A stretch of DNA of 64,000 nucleotides from Eublepharis macularius (Eukaryota > Chordata > Lepidosauria > Squamata > Eublepharidae): assembly GCF_028583425.1 (NCBI RefSeq), contig NC_072793.1:61137028-61201027 (forward strand). Direction: 5' to 3'. Below, one piece after another: positions 49,464 to 60,838 of the stretch (positions are counted from its first letter, which is position 1; each line of letters opens with the position of its first letter). Position numbers and translations under genes: made by a program. Under the pieces are notes generated by a model. That model was not told where the DNA came from and searched no databases. It saw only the letters and a program-made list of their open reading frames with translations.

Positions 49464-50883
49464 CAGGGCTTTTTTCTGGGGAAAGAGATGAGGGAACTCT
49501 CACCTGAGGCAGCTCCTGGGAGGAGGTGGTGTGCCTCTTAATACATAGGCACGCGCGCAATGCAGACATGCACTCCCGTAACTACACGATGACGTCACTT
49601 CTGGAAAGTGACATCATCACGCAGGCCATGGCCGCCTTGGGAGCACGCTTGTGCTCCATGGGGGGGGGGTCTGATTTGGCCCAGATAAGGCTAAATTTGG
49701 CCCAAATCGGGCCTAAATTGGCCCGGATTGGGCGGCTCTACCACAGGGGAGCACTCCCCTGCATGGCAGTGACTGGATCTGGTCCATTTGGGGTCCAAAT
49801 TGGGCCAAAACAGGCTCAGAATGGCCCAGATCAGCCTGAAACAGGCTGATGCCGCATGGGAGAGTAGTCCCTCGTCCGGCAGCAGCTCAAACCTGGCCGT
49901 TTAGGGCCTGATCCTGGCCATTTTGGGCCCAAAACGGCTGAAAGGGGCCCAAAATGGCCAGGATTGGGCTGCTGCCAGACAGAGACCCAATCCTGGCTAT
50001 TTCAGGCCCAAACCTGGCCATTTGGGGCCAGAGCCTGGCCATTTGGGGCCCGAATTGGGCCCAAAATGGTGGAAAGGGGCCCAAAATGACCAGGATTGGG
50101 CTGCTGCCAGGTGGGGGAGTCTTCCTCTGCCTGGCAGGGGCCCGAAGCTGGCCATTTTGGGTCTGATCCTGGCCATTTTGGACCTGAATTGGGCCCAAAA
50201 TGGCCAAAACAGGCCCAAAATGTCCCGGATTGGGGCCGAAACAGGCAAGATCGGGCCAGTGCTGTGCAGAGGAGGGTTCCCCCCACACAGCAGTGGCCTG
50301 ATACGATCCATTTTGTCCCCAATACGGGCCATTTCAGTCCCGATCTGGACCATTTTGGCCCTGATTCGGGCTGTTTGAGGCCCAAAACAGCCAGTGGCAC
50401 CAAACCGGCCTGGATCATGCCAAAATGGCCTGGAATGGGCCACTGCTGGGCGTGGCAACTGGCCCTCGCCCGACACCATCCTGATCCTGGTCATTTTGGC
50501 CCTGATCCAGGCCGTTTTGGGCTGTAAATGGGCCCAAAACGGCGCCAAAACGGCCAGGGTCGGGCCGGGTGCCAGGCAAATGTACCCTCCCCCACCCGGC
50601 ACCAGCCCGATCCTGACTGTTTTGGCCATGGTACTGGCGGTTTGGCCCCAATCTGGGCCATTTCAGGCCACATCCTGGCAGTTTTGGGCCTGAAATGGCC
50701 TGGATTGGGCCTGAGTCGGCTTGGAATCTGCCACTGCTGGGCAGGGGAACCCTCCCCCACCCTGAAGTGGCCCGATCCGAGCCGTGGCCAAAACTGGCCA
50801 TTTCTAATGACACCAGTCATGTGGGTATTTTTAAAAGGTGCTGGAACGCCATTCTGGGGTGTTTTGCCTCAAAAATAGCCCGG
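49464..50883. mobile_element. hAT-like non-autonomous element (1,420 bp) carrying a satellite-like GGCC/AAAATGGCC array
   Basis: Exact 8-bp duplications, TTAACTAG, flank it at 49456-49463 and 50884-50891. The left end CAGGGCTTTTTTCTGG and the complement of the right end CCGGGCTATTTTTGAG are similar, as expected for hAT-type inverted ends. From about 49670 to 50800 the interior is a degenerate array of blocks such as GGCCCAAAATGGCC and GATCCTGGCCATTTTGGG. It is organised into about eight larger units that begin near 49725, 49842, 49961, 50093, 50249, 50432, 50557 and 50723. Each unit has a GC-rich CTGCTGCC/GGCAG-type stem. No transposase is encoded. Long open frames on both strands result from the repeat lacking stop triplets. 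Confidence 0.85.
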
Positions 50884-51329
50884 TTAACTAGTAAACTGTA
50901 CCTGTAAAAGTGGCCTTTTTATGCAGAACTTGAGAGAAAATGGCTATAGGAGTTGAACTGGGATTTGAATGTGAAACAACTTTTGTTTTGGTATTTCAGT
51001 CTTCAACACAGACATCCTGCATGGTATATTTAGCATTTTCCTCCATGCCTTTGAAAATGGGTGTGGATAGAATTATGTTTGGAACACATGTATCACATTG
51101 GATTCAAGTATCACAACCTAAACCAGTGGAATGTCAAACATTCTAGTTAAACCAAAGACCGTTCTGCCGACATGCTGCTGTTTCTGTAATCTGCCTAGGA
51201 TTTAGAACTAAATTACTGAAAGATGCTATCTGCTTTATCGTGAAATGTGTAAGTCATATTCCTGATTCATATAGCATACATTCACTCCCTTGATTGCTTC
51301 CTTTTTCATTATTTATTTTATTTAAAACT

Positions 51330-53545
51330 TTTGTATCTAAAGAACAATTTAAGTTAGAACTCATTTCAAAAATTCAAGATTTAGAATATAAACGCAAAAA
51401 ATGCAATCAAAAAGGAGGATGGAACCCTCTCTTTTAAATCCAAAGAAATATTGGATACATGTCATGATTTTTTTCTAAATTTATATAGATCAGAGAAACT
51501 ATCAGACAGTGCAGTTAATGAATTTCTGTCCTCCCTCAAAACCTTTAAAAAAAAATAACACCAATACATACAGAGTTCATGGACAAACCCATATCCAATC
51601 AAGAAATTATGGATGTCATTAGGAACTTAAACACAGTAAAACTCCTGGCAGGGATGGGTTTCCAGCTGAGTTTTATAAGAAATTTGCTCACATATTGGTA
51701 GAACCACTTAAATTGACCTGTAATGCAGTCCTAACATAAGGTATCTTTCCTCAGTCCTGGAATGAGCCTCCATTATTGTAATCCCTAAAAAAGGAAAATA
51801 TAAAATATATGAAATATAATATAAAATATCCCTTTTCGCTGATGATATGGTCCTGTATGTCACCCAACCTGCAACTTCACTTAAAGCCCTTGAAAAAACT
51901 ATATCAGTCTTCAATCAAATCTCAGGTCTTAAAATAAATAAGTCAAAATCAGAACACTGTCCTTTAAAAATATCATCAAACACTTTTAAACACATAACAT
52001 CACATTATGAGTATAAATGGGCACACAAACTTTGGAACTACCTAGGTATTAAAATACCGTTTAATATAACCAATTTGAAAGAATGCAACTATAATGCTTT
52101 ACAGCAAAAAATAACTGAAAATATTAAAGATTGGTCTAAGCTGTGTCTGCCTTGGGCAGAAAAAATAAACCTAGTGAAATCCATGATCCTTCCTCATTTT
52201 TTATTTAATTTTAGGATGCTCCCTATCACTCTTACTATCCAAGAACTACATAATTGGCAAAAATGCATAAACAAATTTATTTGGGCCAACAAATGCCCTA
52301 GAATAAATTATGTGATAATGAAATGCTCATCAAAGAAAGAGGGCCTAGCCATGAGGCTTCTCAATTAGTAAATCTAGTGGTGCTGCTAAGCTCACATGAA
52401 AACTTAGATTGGATCCGCATTGAGACCTCACATATTTATCCTAATGATATAAAAGGTATAATATGGATGCATCCAAAAAACAGTCCCTTCCAAATCCACC
52501 TTAGCGCTACTCTGAAAATACAGGATAAAGAAAGGAAGCATATCGCTCCCGACATCTCACCTTTATCATCTTGCCTTGGTCAATCGTGGTTTCAACCTGG
52601 TATGGATATTCACTCCTTAAAACATGGAAAATGCTTCACAAGACAAGAATTATTGACGTAACCAGACAGAGTACTCTCTTAGACAAACTACATCTAAAAA
52701 AAGATACAAACTTCACAATCCTGTGGTTCCAATACCTTCAACTCAAACATTTGTTTGAGAGCCCTCAGCTTAAAAATGTACTTAAACGCAACTTGACAAA
52801 TTTTGAACTCCTGTTAAAAAAAACTCCCAATTACTCTGAAAGGGCTTGATAAGGAGGGGCATCTTCCTTTGAAGTAACAAGCCAAATGGAATAAAGACTG
52901 CAATATTTCTTTGTCTGATGCTCAGTGGGACACAATATGGACAGGGAAAGCTTTAGAGTCTAAAGCAATCAACAATCCTTTGTGGATTTAATTAATGCAG
53001 AAATCCAAAAGATAACAGGATATATAGTCCCTAAGTGCCCTGAAGTGACCCTCTTATGTCTCTGGGAGGATCCCACGATTCTGACTGTTAGAAAAAAATT
53101 GATCTTTACTATGCTTTTTGCTGCAAAAATATTGTTAGCATCTTCTTGGAAACGAGAAGCTTCCGTCCGTACCTACTTGGAATAAAAAATTATGGGACAT
53201 TTTCATCATGGATAAAATTTCATCATGGATAAAATTTCATCATGGATAAAATCAGTTGTCTCCAATCAGTTGAAAACTCACAGTACCAATTGACTTTTTT
53301 GAGCAATGGTTGCCTTTCATAAGTTATATGTGCAGTACAAAACAATCACACACTCCTGACCCTTTTGTTTACAACTTTGTTGGCTTAACTTGAAAAGTCA
53401 CACTATGTATAATAATGATAATGCTAGCCTTCAGATTCTGTAATAAGTTACTTCTTTCATGACAAGTTTGTCTCCTTCGTATTGTAAACAGTTTAATGTT
53501 TGTTATTCTGTAATGTTTGGAATAATTACAAAAATTAAAAAAAAT
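51330..53545 (+). mobile_element. L1 LINE ORF2 copy with internal deletion, inactive
   Basis: At about 51600-51720 the translation gives KTPGRDGFPAEFYKKFAHIL, matching the L1 reverse transcriptase finger block (SPGPDGFPAEFYK). The frame then jumps at about 51800-51840 to SADDMVLYVTQPATS, the FADD catalytic box. The core reverse transcriptase between them is deleted. The ORF continues LKINKSKSE, KIPF and WAEKINLVKSMILPHFLFNF (about 52160), followed by the C-terminal region and an A-rich 3' end at about 53535. Frames shift several times. A 17-bp unit, TTTCATCATGGATAAAA, is triplicated at 53201-53251. Confidence 0.85.
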
Positions 53546-53850
53546 CTCAGCTCTTTACAAGGTGGCATGTAAAAATTCCCTTGAAATAAAACCAATAAAT
53601 CAAGAATAAGAAATGATCAGTATTAAAATTACAATAAGGAACCCACTGAAACAGCACTGCAGCAAAAAAAAAACCCAAACAAACAAGAGCACCAGCTCTT
53701 GAAGCAGTCGACAATATCACCAAAGGCCAGGGGAAATGGATGTAGGGAGGGAATTCCACAGATATGATACGACAACAGGAAAAGTCTCTGGTACTTCTAA
53801 GCTGGGTAGCCAAACTCTTGAATGACATCTGGCAAGATGGGAGCTCACAG
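53546..53850 (-). mobile_element. L2/CR1-type 3' UTR fragment, reverse orientation
   Basis: GGAGGGAATTCCACAGATATG and AACTCTTGAATGACATCTGG, with TCTCTGGTACTTC between, resemble the 3' UTR of the L2 copy at 19330-20270 (AGAAATCCAGAATTTTGGTG, AAGGCCCTCTCC). No coding part is visible. It abuts the L1 tail. Confidence 0.4.
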
Positions 53851-55689
53851 AACAGAGCATCCAAAGTATATTTCAGTGGTTAAATAATTCTTAAGATACT
53901 ATGGAATGTTAGGGTGACCATAGTAGCTGTTAACAGAAGGATTGTTGCACAAGTGTAGCAGTGTGCATGCCATGATCCTTGAACGATAATGAGCACTAAC
54001 CGTTTACTACAATGTAATATCATTGTAGAAATCTGTTATTAATGAAATAATAGCTTTGCAGGTACAGAGACTTTGACTGCAGTTGTGGTCCTTGCTGAGT
54101 ACCTTGCACAAGCAAATATCCCTGTTTGGCTATCATGAAGTTTTCTTTGCATACCAGTTTTGTGCAAATTTTTAAAAAGCCCTTCCGCTAACAAAAGAGA
54201 TGACACTTGACAAAATGCAATTGGGAGACATACACCATGGTTTATTAGATACAATAATCACTGCAGGAAATGAGACCTCTTTCATTCCACTTTCAACACT
54301 CTGAAAAACAAAATCTTTCTTCAGTCTATCTGACTATTTCACAGGAACGATTCCAACAGCAGGGGCCTTAGGAATTTTATTTAGAGGGAGCATATAAATA
54401 GCATGTGTGTGTATGTAAATAGTATGAATGTTCCCTGCTAGCTTGAATTTAAATCTTGACTCGTGCCTATAAGAAGTCCTTGTCAAAACATTCCTGCTTT
54501 GTAATAAACCCAAAAATTTGCAATTGGAGAATTGGACCTTGTGCAAACCCTGATATGTGTAAGATGAAGGAAACCATCCAAGTTTACTTATTTATGACGG
54601 AAAAGGTTGAATTGCTTGTGGAGTTTGGAATGCTTGTGTAGTAGTTAGTAGATTGGGGCTCTTTGGAAGAAAGGATTTAAGCCGTAGGGTGGAAGAGGAA
54701 TGTTAGAAAAAGGGAGGAAATTAATCACAAATTACTCCCCAGGGACTACCTACCAACTTGATCCTTGGCAATATATTTCAGGGAATTCCCACTGGTTGCC
54801 ATAACCATTATTTTCAGTTATCAAACCTAGATATCTTAGTTATCAGTTATCAAACCTAGATATCAGACCTAAATATCTTTACATTACCATTCACAGCTAG
54901 TAAGTGTTTAAAAGCTATATAAAAATTACTCAGAGGGAATGTATTGTGGTGTTTTCTGTAGCACTCCTAGTACAGTTAAGCATATTGACTTCTGTTTTAT
55001 TAAATGTTAGCAGTTGGCTTCTTTGGATCAGTTTTGAAATGTGTCATATTCTTATTTGCAAGCTGTAGCAATTTACAACTCTCCTAATTCTTTTTTTTTC
55101 AAGCTTTGTACTCTGCCTTCCATAATAATTATTTTAAATTGAATGGACATTTTCTAGCTGACAGGTTTTAGGTTGACATTTAAAGTCCCATGAAGTACAT
55201 CATCTCCTCCCCCCGTTTCAGTATCACGTGAAAAATGCCTGCAATTCTATTGGGTAATTTCAGAGTTTGAAAAGTTTTTATTATTATTATTTTTTAAAGT
55301 AGCAGTGTTAATTTTGTTGAAATAGTGTATTTTCTTGTTAAAACTGTTGAACATACAAACAATTCACTGCCGCATAATATTTTGCATATTTCTCCTAGTT
55401 TCTCTCTGGAGTTGGTCCTTCACTAGTTCACATTACCTCGGACATTTTCTTACATCACAGGTACAATGTTGGAAGACGAGTATGTTTTGTAATATATTAA
55501 AGGTGGTGAGCAAGTCATCATTTCACTTGGGAACATGCTTTAGTTTCCTAGTGTGTGCTCACAGTTAACGCATAGGAACATGCTTTTCCAACATGTGTAT
55601 TACTGCTGGCAAAGAGAATGTGTAAAATGTCCTTACTAGATTTAGGAGCAATCTACCATAGAGAACTTCTGATTGTGTAACAAAATAAT

Positions 55690-55935
55690 GTATTGTCTTT
55701 TTAAAACAATTGGAATTGATTAGCTAAGAAGGGCGCCTGGGCAGCTTGTTCTGAGGGCCTGTCCTTTGAGACATTTTGTTTAGGTCAGTTGTTGACCTAA
55801 GGCTGTCACTCAGCTTCCTGCTGCTAGCCTGCTCCCCTCTCATGTAAAAGTTCATCCCCTGACCACAAGCTCTCATCTATAAGGTCATGTCCGAATAAAG
55901 TTCCTTTTCAGTCTCTGGTATGCTCGCATAGAGGA
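55690..55935 (+). mobile_element. Possible solo LTR-like segment
   Basis: The segment shows GGGCGCCTGGGCAGCTTG, then CTCTCATGTAAAAGTTCAT, and finally GTCCGAATAAAGTTCC, a poly-A signal placed as in an LTR R/U5 junction. A TTAGGTCA/TGACCTAA palindrome lies at about 55780-55801. I could not set TG/CA ends or a target duplication, so this is only a candidate. Confidence 0.3.
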
Positions 55936-56401
55936 CTTCATCCACACAAGTGCTGATGCAGTGATGGCTCATTCTGGTAGCCCCCATGGCAGACCGGAGG
56001 TGTCATGGCATGAATGTGAAGAATGTAGAAGCATGATGCAATGCTTTTGGCTGCTGTTTCCACTGCTCCTCACTGTGGCCTGCGGAGCTAAAATCACACA
56101 GGCAGGAAGCTTCAAGGTGGGCATGTCTTAAGGAAGAAAACACTTCAGAGCCTGTCATTTCTCTGAAGGCACATTTTTTTCACATCAAAAAGGAACATCG
56201 GCCTTGCTATACACGCACTGGCATGTAAATGCTGATGAATAAACAAAGCGCCATTTTGTCATTTTACTAATACCAAATAGTACTTCAAGGAAAGTTTATT
56301 AAACAAGCAAGTCAGTTTCTGGTATGGACTTGATGTCCTTTTGAAAATATTCTCTAGCTATTCTTGTTTATTCAAATGTAAATATATCCTGTATACAGGA
56401 G

Positions 56402-56430
56402 ACACACACACACACACACACACGCACAGT
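56402..56430. repeat. (CA)n microsatellite
   Basis: About twelve CA units with one CG interruption near the 3' end. Confidence 0.92.
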
Positions 56431-57754
56431 TAATCAATCAAACATTCAACAATAAAGGTCACAAACTTACAAAGATACTGCAATATTCAAGTACAATAAT
56501 AAAATGCAATATGCTCATCTGCAATAAGTAACAATAAATATAGGTAAGAAAGTGACCAGTGCTTATAAATACAAAATGACAGTGCCTCGAGTTACAAGTA
56601 ATATACAATGGAAGAATTGAATATACAAAGTTCAAAGGGAAATGTCCATCGAATTTAAAGGAGAAGATATTCCATAGCTGGAGTGTAACTGCAATGGGGA
56701 TACCAGTGTTTCCGTCCCATTTCTGTTGTCCTTCTTCTGGGCAGTTACCACAAAAGGAAATCACAATTCAAAAGTAAGAACATTCCCAATTCATCTCATG
56801 CATACATCAGGGCAGCCGGAGTCTCAATACATGGGACTGAAGACTTCTTTCAATATTGTTTATTATTTCATTTTGATACATTATTTTGTTTAGCTAGTTG
56901 TTTACGGTGCCTGTGCTGCTTTCACTTGTGGTTTCTCCCGTGATTCTCTTTTCTTTTCTTGGCCCTTTAAAAAAAAGCTTCAGCGTTGTGACACTGTAAA
57001 AAAAACTAAAAAATTAAAAGGTGAGATGTGACTTCTTCCGGCGCTTAGAAGTTATTAGCAGGCTACCTGTGACTGTGGTCTGCTTAGACAGTACTAAAAA
57101 GTAAACCCACGATAGAAGAAATATTCATGTAGTAACATTTCAGCATTACTACCCTTTTTTAAAAATTAAAAAATGGCAGAAAAGGAGTTCGGAGAGCTGA
57201 GGAGGGTGGGAGTGGTTACTGGCAGGCAGCCAACCAATCAGCTCCTGGGAAAAGGTAAGCAGGGGAGAAGAGAAGCAGAACGGGAGTAAGAGTTTTGTAC
57301 ATACATAAGACGCAGCAGCTACAACTCAGCACTGGGTTCAAAAAAACGTTGCGGTGTGTCCGCATGGGAAAAACTGGGAGAAAAGACAGAGAAAATTCAG
57401 TTTTGCATCTCTTGCTTCCCTTACATGTGAGGAACTCTGGAGATCATGAGAAGCAGGATGGAATCTGAACCACTGCAATATGACCATGTGGAAAGGCCCA
57501 TATTCTGAGCAGCGTTCAGACCTTGAAGTGAAACCTGAAAACAGATTTCGCTCCTTTTATAGAAACTGTTTATCAGTACAAAATAATTTATTGCAGTACT
57601 CTCCCCACCAAGACACAGCAACTCCTCTTAAGAGGTTAATGATTCCTTTTATTAAAATAAACTCTAGTCTTTCTAATAAAGCAAGATATCAAAAATGTAA
57701 ATGCTTATTAAGATAAAACCTACAAAGATGGAACTGATGAGGGCAACAAGAATA

Positions 57755-57819
57755 TACAGTGAAGTCCTATGCAGAGTTACTGCTTAGACTGGAGTAACTC
57801 TGCTTAGGATTTCACTGTA
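57755..57819. repeat. 65-bp hairpin of the 'CAGAGTTACTCCAGTCTAAG' repeat
   Basis: TACAGTGAAGTCCTATGCAG is complementary to CTGCTTAGGATTTCACTGTA, and AGTTACT pairs with AGTAACT across a GCTTAGACTGG centre. Half-copies of the same motif occur at 33258-33350 (both orientations), 47248-47280 (ACTGGAGTAACTCTG) and 60014-60042, showing a dispersed palindromic family. Confidence 0.85.
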
Positions 57820-58148
57820 AGTTTCCTAATATTTGTCAATTTAATCTAAGTTTAAATCAATCAGATTTACTATGAAATGCTTTGAAGTTCCCATAACACA
57901 TTACAAAAGTAAGTTTCTCACCTTTCAGCCCAAACCCTAATCTGCTCTCTGGGTTAGCACTTTTATTATTTTATGTGATAGCACAGATAAACCGTGATTA
58001 GTTTGAGATTTAATTAATTATTCATATTTTCAATCATGTGACATTCTACCTAGCCAAAAAGTAATACTATGACCAGCTGCGAGACCAGTAAAGATGACAA
58101 GAAAACTTAAGTGAGCAGATCATCATTGGTCCAGTCTAACAATTAGAG

Positions 58149-58796
58149 CAGCAGTGTAGCGTGGGTTAGGTGTGCCCGGGGCAGGAGGTGGCGTCCCTGC
58201 CCTTGTGCACACACTGGACCCTGGTCCATGTAGGGCGCATGCTCTGCCTCCCCCAGAGAGCTCCTGGGTTCGGGCCGTTCACCTCACTGCCCCTTACCAC
58301 TTTGCCACAGCTGCCCGCGCCACCACTGGGCGCTGAGTTGATAGCAGTGGTGCAGGCGGCTGCGGCAAAGAAGTAAGGGGGAGGCAAGCAGTCCGAACCG
58401 CGGGAGTGGGGAGAGGTGACGAGCAGGGAGGCGGGCCACTTGCCACGCCGCTGGGGCGCCTGGCTCAGTGGGTGCCAAGCTGGCGGCGGCAGCGGTGAGG
58501 CAAGTGGCTGTGATGAAGAGGGGGAGGCGAGCGGCCTGAACCACAGGAGCAGGGAGGAGTAGGGAGATGAGCGGGGAGGCAGGATGCCTGCTGCTCCACC
58601 TACTATGCCACCTGCCACAGGAGTGCGGCACCCGACTCGCTGGGTGCTGAGCTGGCGGTGGTGACGCAGGTGGCTGCAGTGAAGAGGCCGGGAGACAGGC
58701 TGGGAGCGCTCCTGGAGAGAGGACGTGGAGGTGGCGCCCCTCAAAATTTTGCACGCGGAGCGGCTGCCCCCTCACCCTCCCCATGCTACACCACTG
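58149..58796. mobile_element. hAT-like non-autonomous element (648 bp), 8-bp TSD, GC-rich
   Basis: Exact 8-bp repeats, AATTAGAG, flank it at 58141-58148 and 58797-58804. The left end CAGCAGTGTAGCGTGGG pairs with the complement of the right end, CAGTGGTGTAGCATGGG (14 of 17 positions). The interior is very GC-rich and CpG-rich, with imperfect repeats of GAGGCGAGCGGCC and GGAGCAGGGAGGAG blocks. The open frames on the - strand here have no recognisable domain. They follow from base composition. Confidence 0.88.
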
Positions 58797-59837
58797 AATT
58801 AGAGAACATTTATCCAATACTTGCCGCTATTTTTAATTGGCTGTCAAAGATGAAAGCACACCTTTGTAGTTATACAACATGCCAGAAAAAAATACAGTAA
58901 AGTTCATACAGAGTTCACTAGAATACATGTGTATCACTAAGTGTAATGTGCTCTAATCCATATTTTCATGACAATCCACTTGGATCAAGCATCTTTCAAT
59001 CAAGTATTCATAACTTACCCAATGCAAAAGCACAGCTGACTAAAGAAATGCAAAGTGGCATAGGTCAGTAATTTGAATGAGAGACCACTCGGAGCCCCAT
59101 GGAAGAACAGGATATATGTATAATATTTAAAAAGAATAGGGATTTGAGGATATCTGGACTTATAAACACTTATAAATGGGTGTTTAAATTGTTATAATGG
59201 TCTTCAAGATCTATCAATAACAAAGATCTTAATTTTAACACCCAAATACTCTTTTTTTAAAAAAAACGGGTACCTTTCCTTTTCCAAATACTCTTTTTTT
59301 TAAAGAACTAATACCTTTCCTTTTTCCATCTCTCTTTGTAATTTGCTGTTGGGGTTGATTGGTTGCTTTCCCAAATATTTTTCCTTGTAGGCTATTTTTT
59401 CTCAGAAAATATAAGTCATTATGTCCTATCTTCTTGATGAATAGTATCCTTGTATTGTAGAGGAATAATGGCAGACTGGAAGCAATCTGTTTTACAGAGA
59501 GCTAGTTATTTAAATTCCACCTACTGAATGCCTTTATGCCAGACAAGCTGTTGACATTTTGGGAGTTTTTTCTCCAATAAAGATTGTCTTGTATTGTTCT
59601 GTGAAGTCACCAGAAATCTGCCATGACTTGTGGGGTCACTTGAGTGCTTAGGACTGGAGGTGTGGGTGCAGTCTTTAAGTCCGCTTTTATACTTCAAGGG
59701 TTTTTAATAAGTCTTGTCAGTCCTGGTCTCTGGGCAGCTGAGGACAGATCCAAATGAAACCAGTCTGTGGTCAGTAAGAGAACCTTTGATTCTCAGTAAG
59801 ACCTGTAAGCAAGCCTCATTTGGAAGCATTCAGAGGT

Positions 59838-59928
59838 GTATGTTTTATTGGATGTAATCCGCCCTGATCCTGCCTGTGTGGGGAGGGCGGAATAAAAATC
59901 AAAAATAATAAATAAAATAAATAAGGGA
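59838..59928 (+). mobile_element. L2/CR1-type LINE 3' terminus
   Basis: TGTAATCCGCCCTGATCCTG, followed by GGGGAGGGCGGAATAAAAATC and an AATAATAAATAAAATAAATAA tail, is the 3' terminus of a squamate LINE. Compare the terminus at about 23780-23845. It is extremely truncated. Confidence 0.7.
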
Positions 59929-60838
59929 AACTTCAGCCCAATATAACCTCTCCAAGTCCAAGCCCCACTCTGGAAGGCAGCTCCAGACCATTTCCATTCC
60001 CTGCTGCCCTTTGGTTGCAATCCTACACAGCTTTAGACTGGAGAGGTGAAATTGACAGAGCCTTCAGGGAGGCAAAGATGAAATTAACAAACCCTCCAAG
60101 GAGCGATCTCTTCTGGCACTGTCTTTTAAAACTACGCTTCCAGGCTAACATTGCATCTCCCTACATGTGATGAACACGCGCCAAGGTATCTCATCTAGAG
60201 AGACTCTGAGATGCTTTGTTTTTTAACTGGAGATGCCAAGGAATGAATCAGGAACTTTCTGCATGCAAAGTGTGTGCTCTTCCACTGAAAAAGCTCCCAT
60301 GAACTGATATCACCTGCCTGTTCTAGCCTGTTGACGCAAGTAGAACAAAGAGGATACAGTTCCCTCCTTTTAGCGGGAACTGAAGCCTGAACTGATAATT
60401 CTTATGCCACTAGTTTAAGAACCTCTGCAAACTCTCATCCTTATCACTCCTGAGCAAATATGTCTTTAGTCTGACAGAGCTCTAAAACTGTAAACTCTAA
60501 CAAAAGGGAAAGTTACTCCTGTTACTTCACAAGTTTGACTATTGATGCTCATGTAAAATTCCATGCTCTAGTACAGTGATCTTCATCTTGGGGGGAGGGG
60601 GCTTACTCAGTTGTGGAGAGGTATCTTTATAGCACAAGCAGATCCAATAACACCCCCCTCCCCCAATAAACATCCCTCTTGCCTTCTTTTTCTAAATAGT
60701 TTTGAGCACTGCATACTTGAGGTACTGTTCCCTTCCTGGCATCCCAGTAAAGTCTCTACAAATGACCCGAAGAGGGTCTTTGTAATGGTACCTTTAAAGA
60801 GCAGGTGTGTGAGGAGAAATTGTTTTGGCGCTTTCATC

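Noticed and set aside
49997..50629. A 210-codon - strand frame and neighbouring 100-150-codon frames
   Set aside because: Open frames occur in several frames on both strands of a stop-poor repeat array and encode only the periodicity of the repeat.
58166..58744. A 192-codon - strand frame
   Set aside because: It is wholly inside a hAT-like element bounded by 8-bp TSDs, is GC-rich, and has no recognisable domain.
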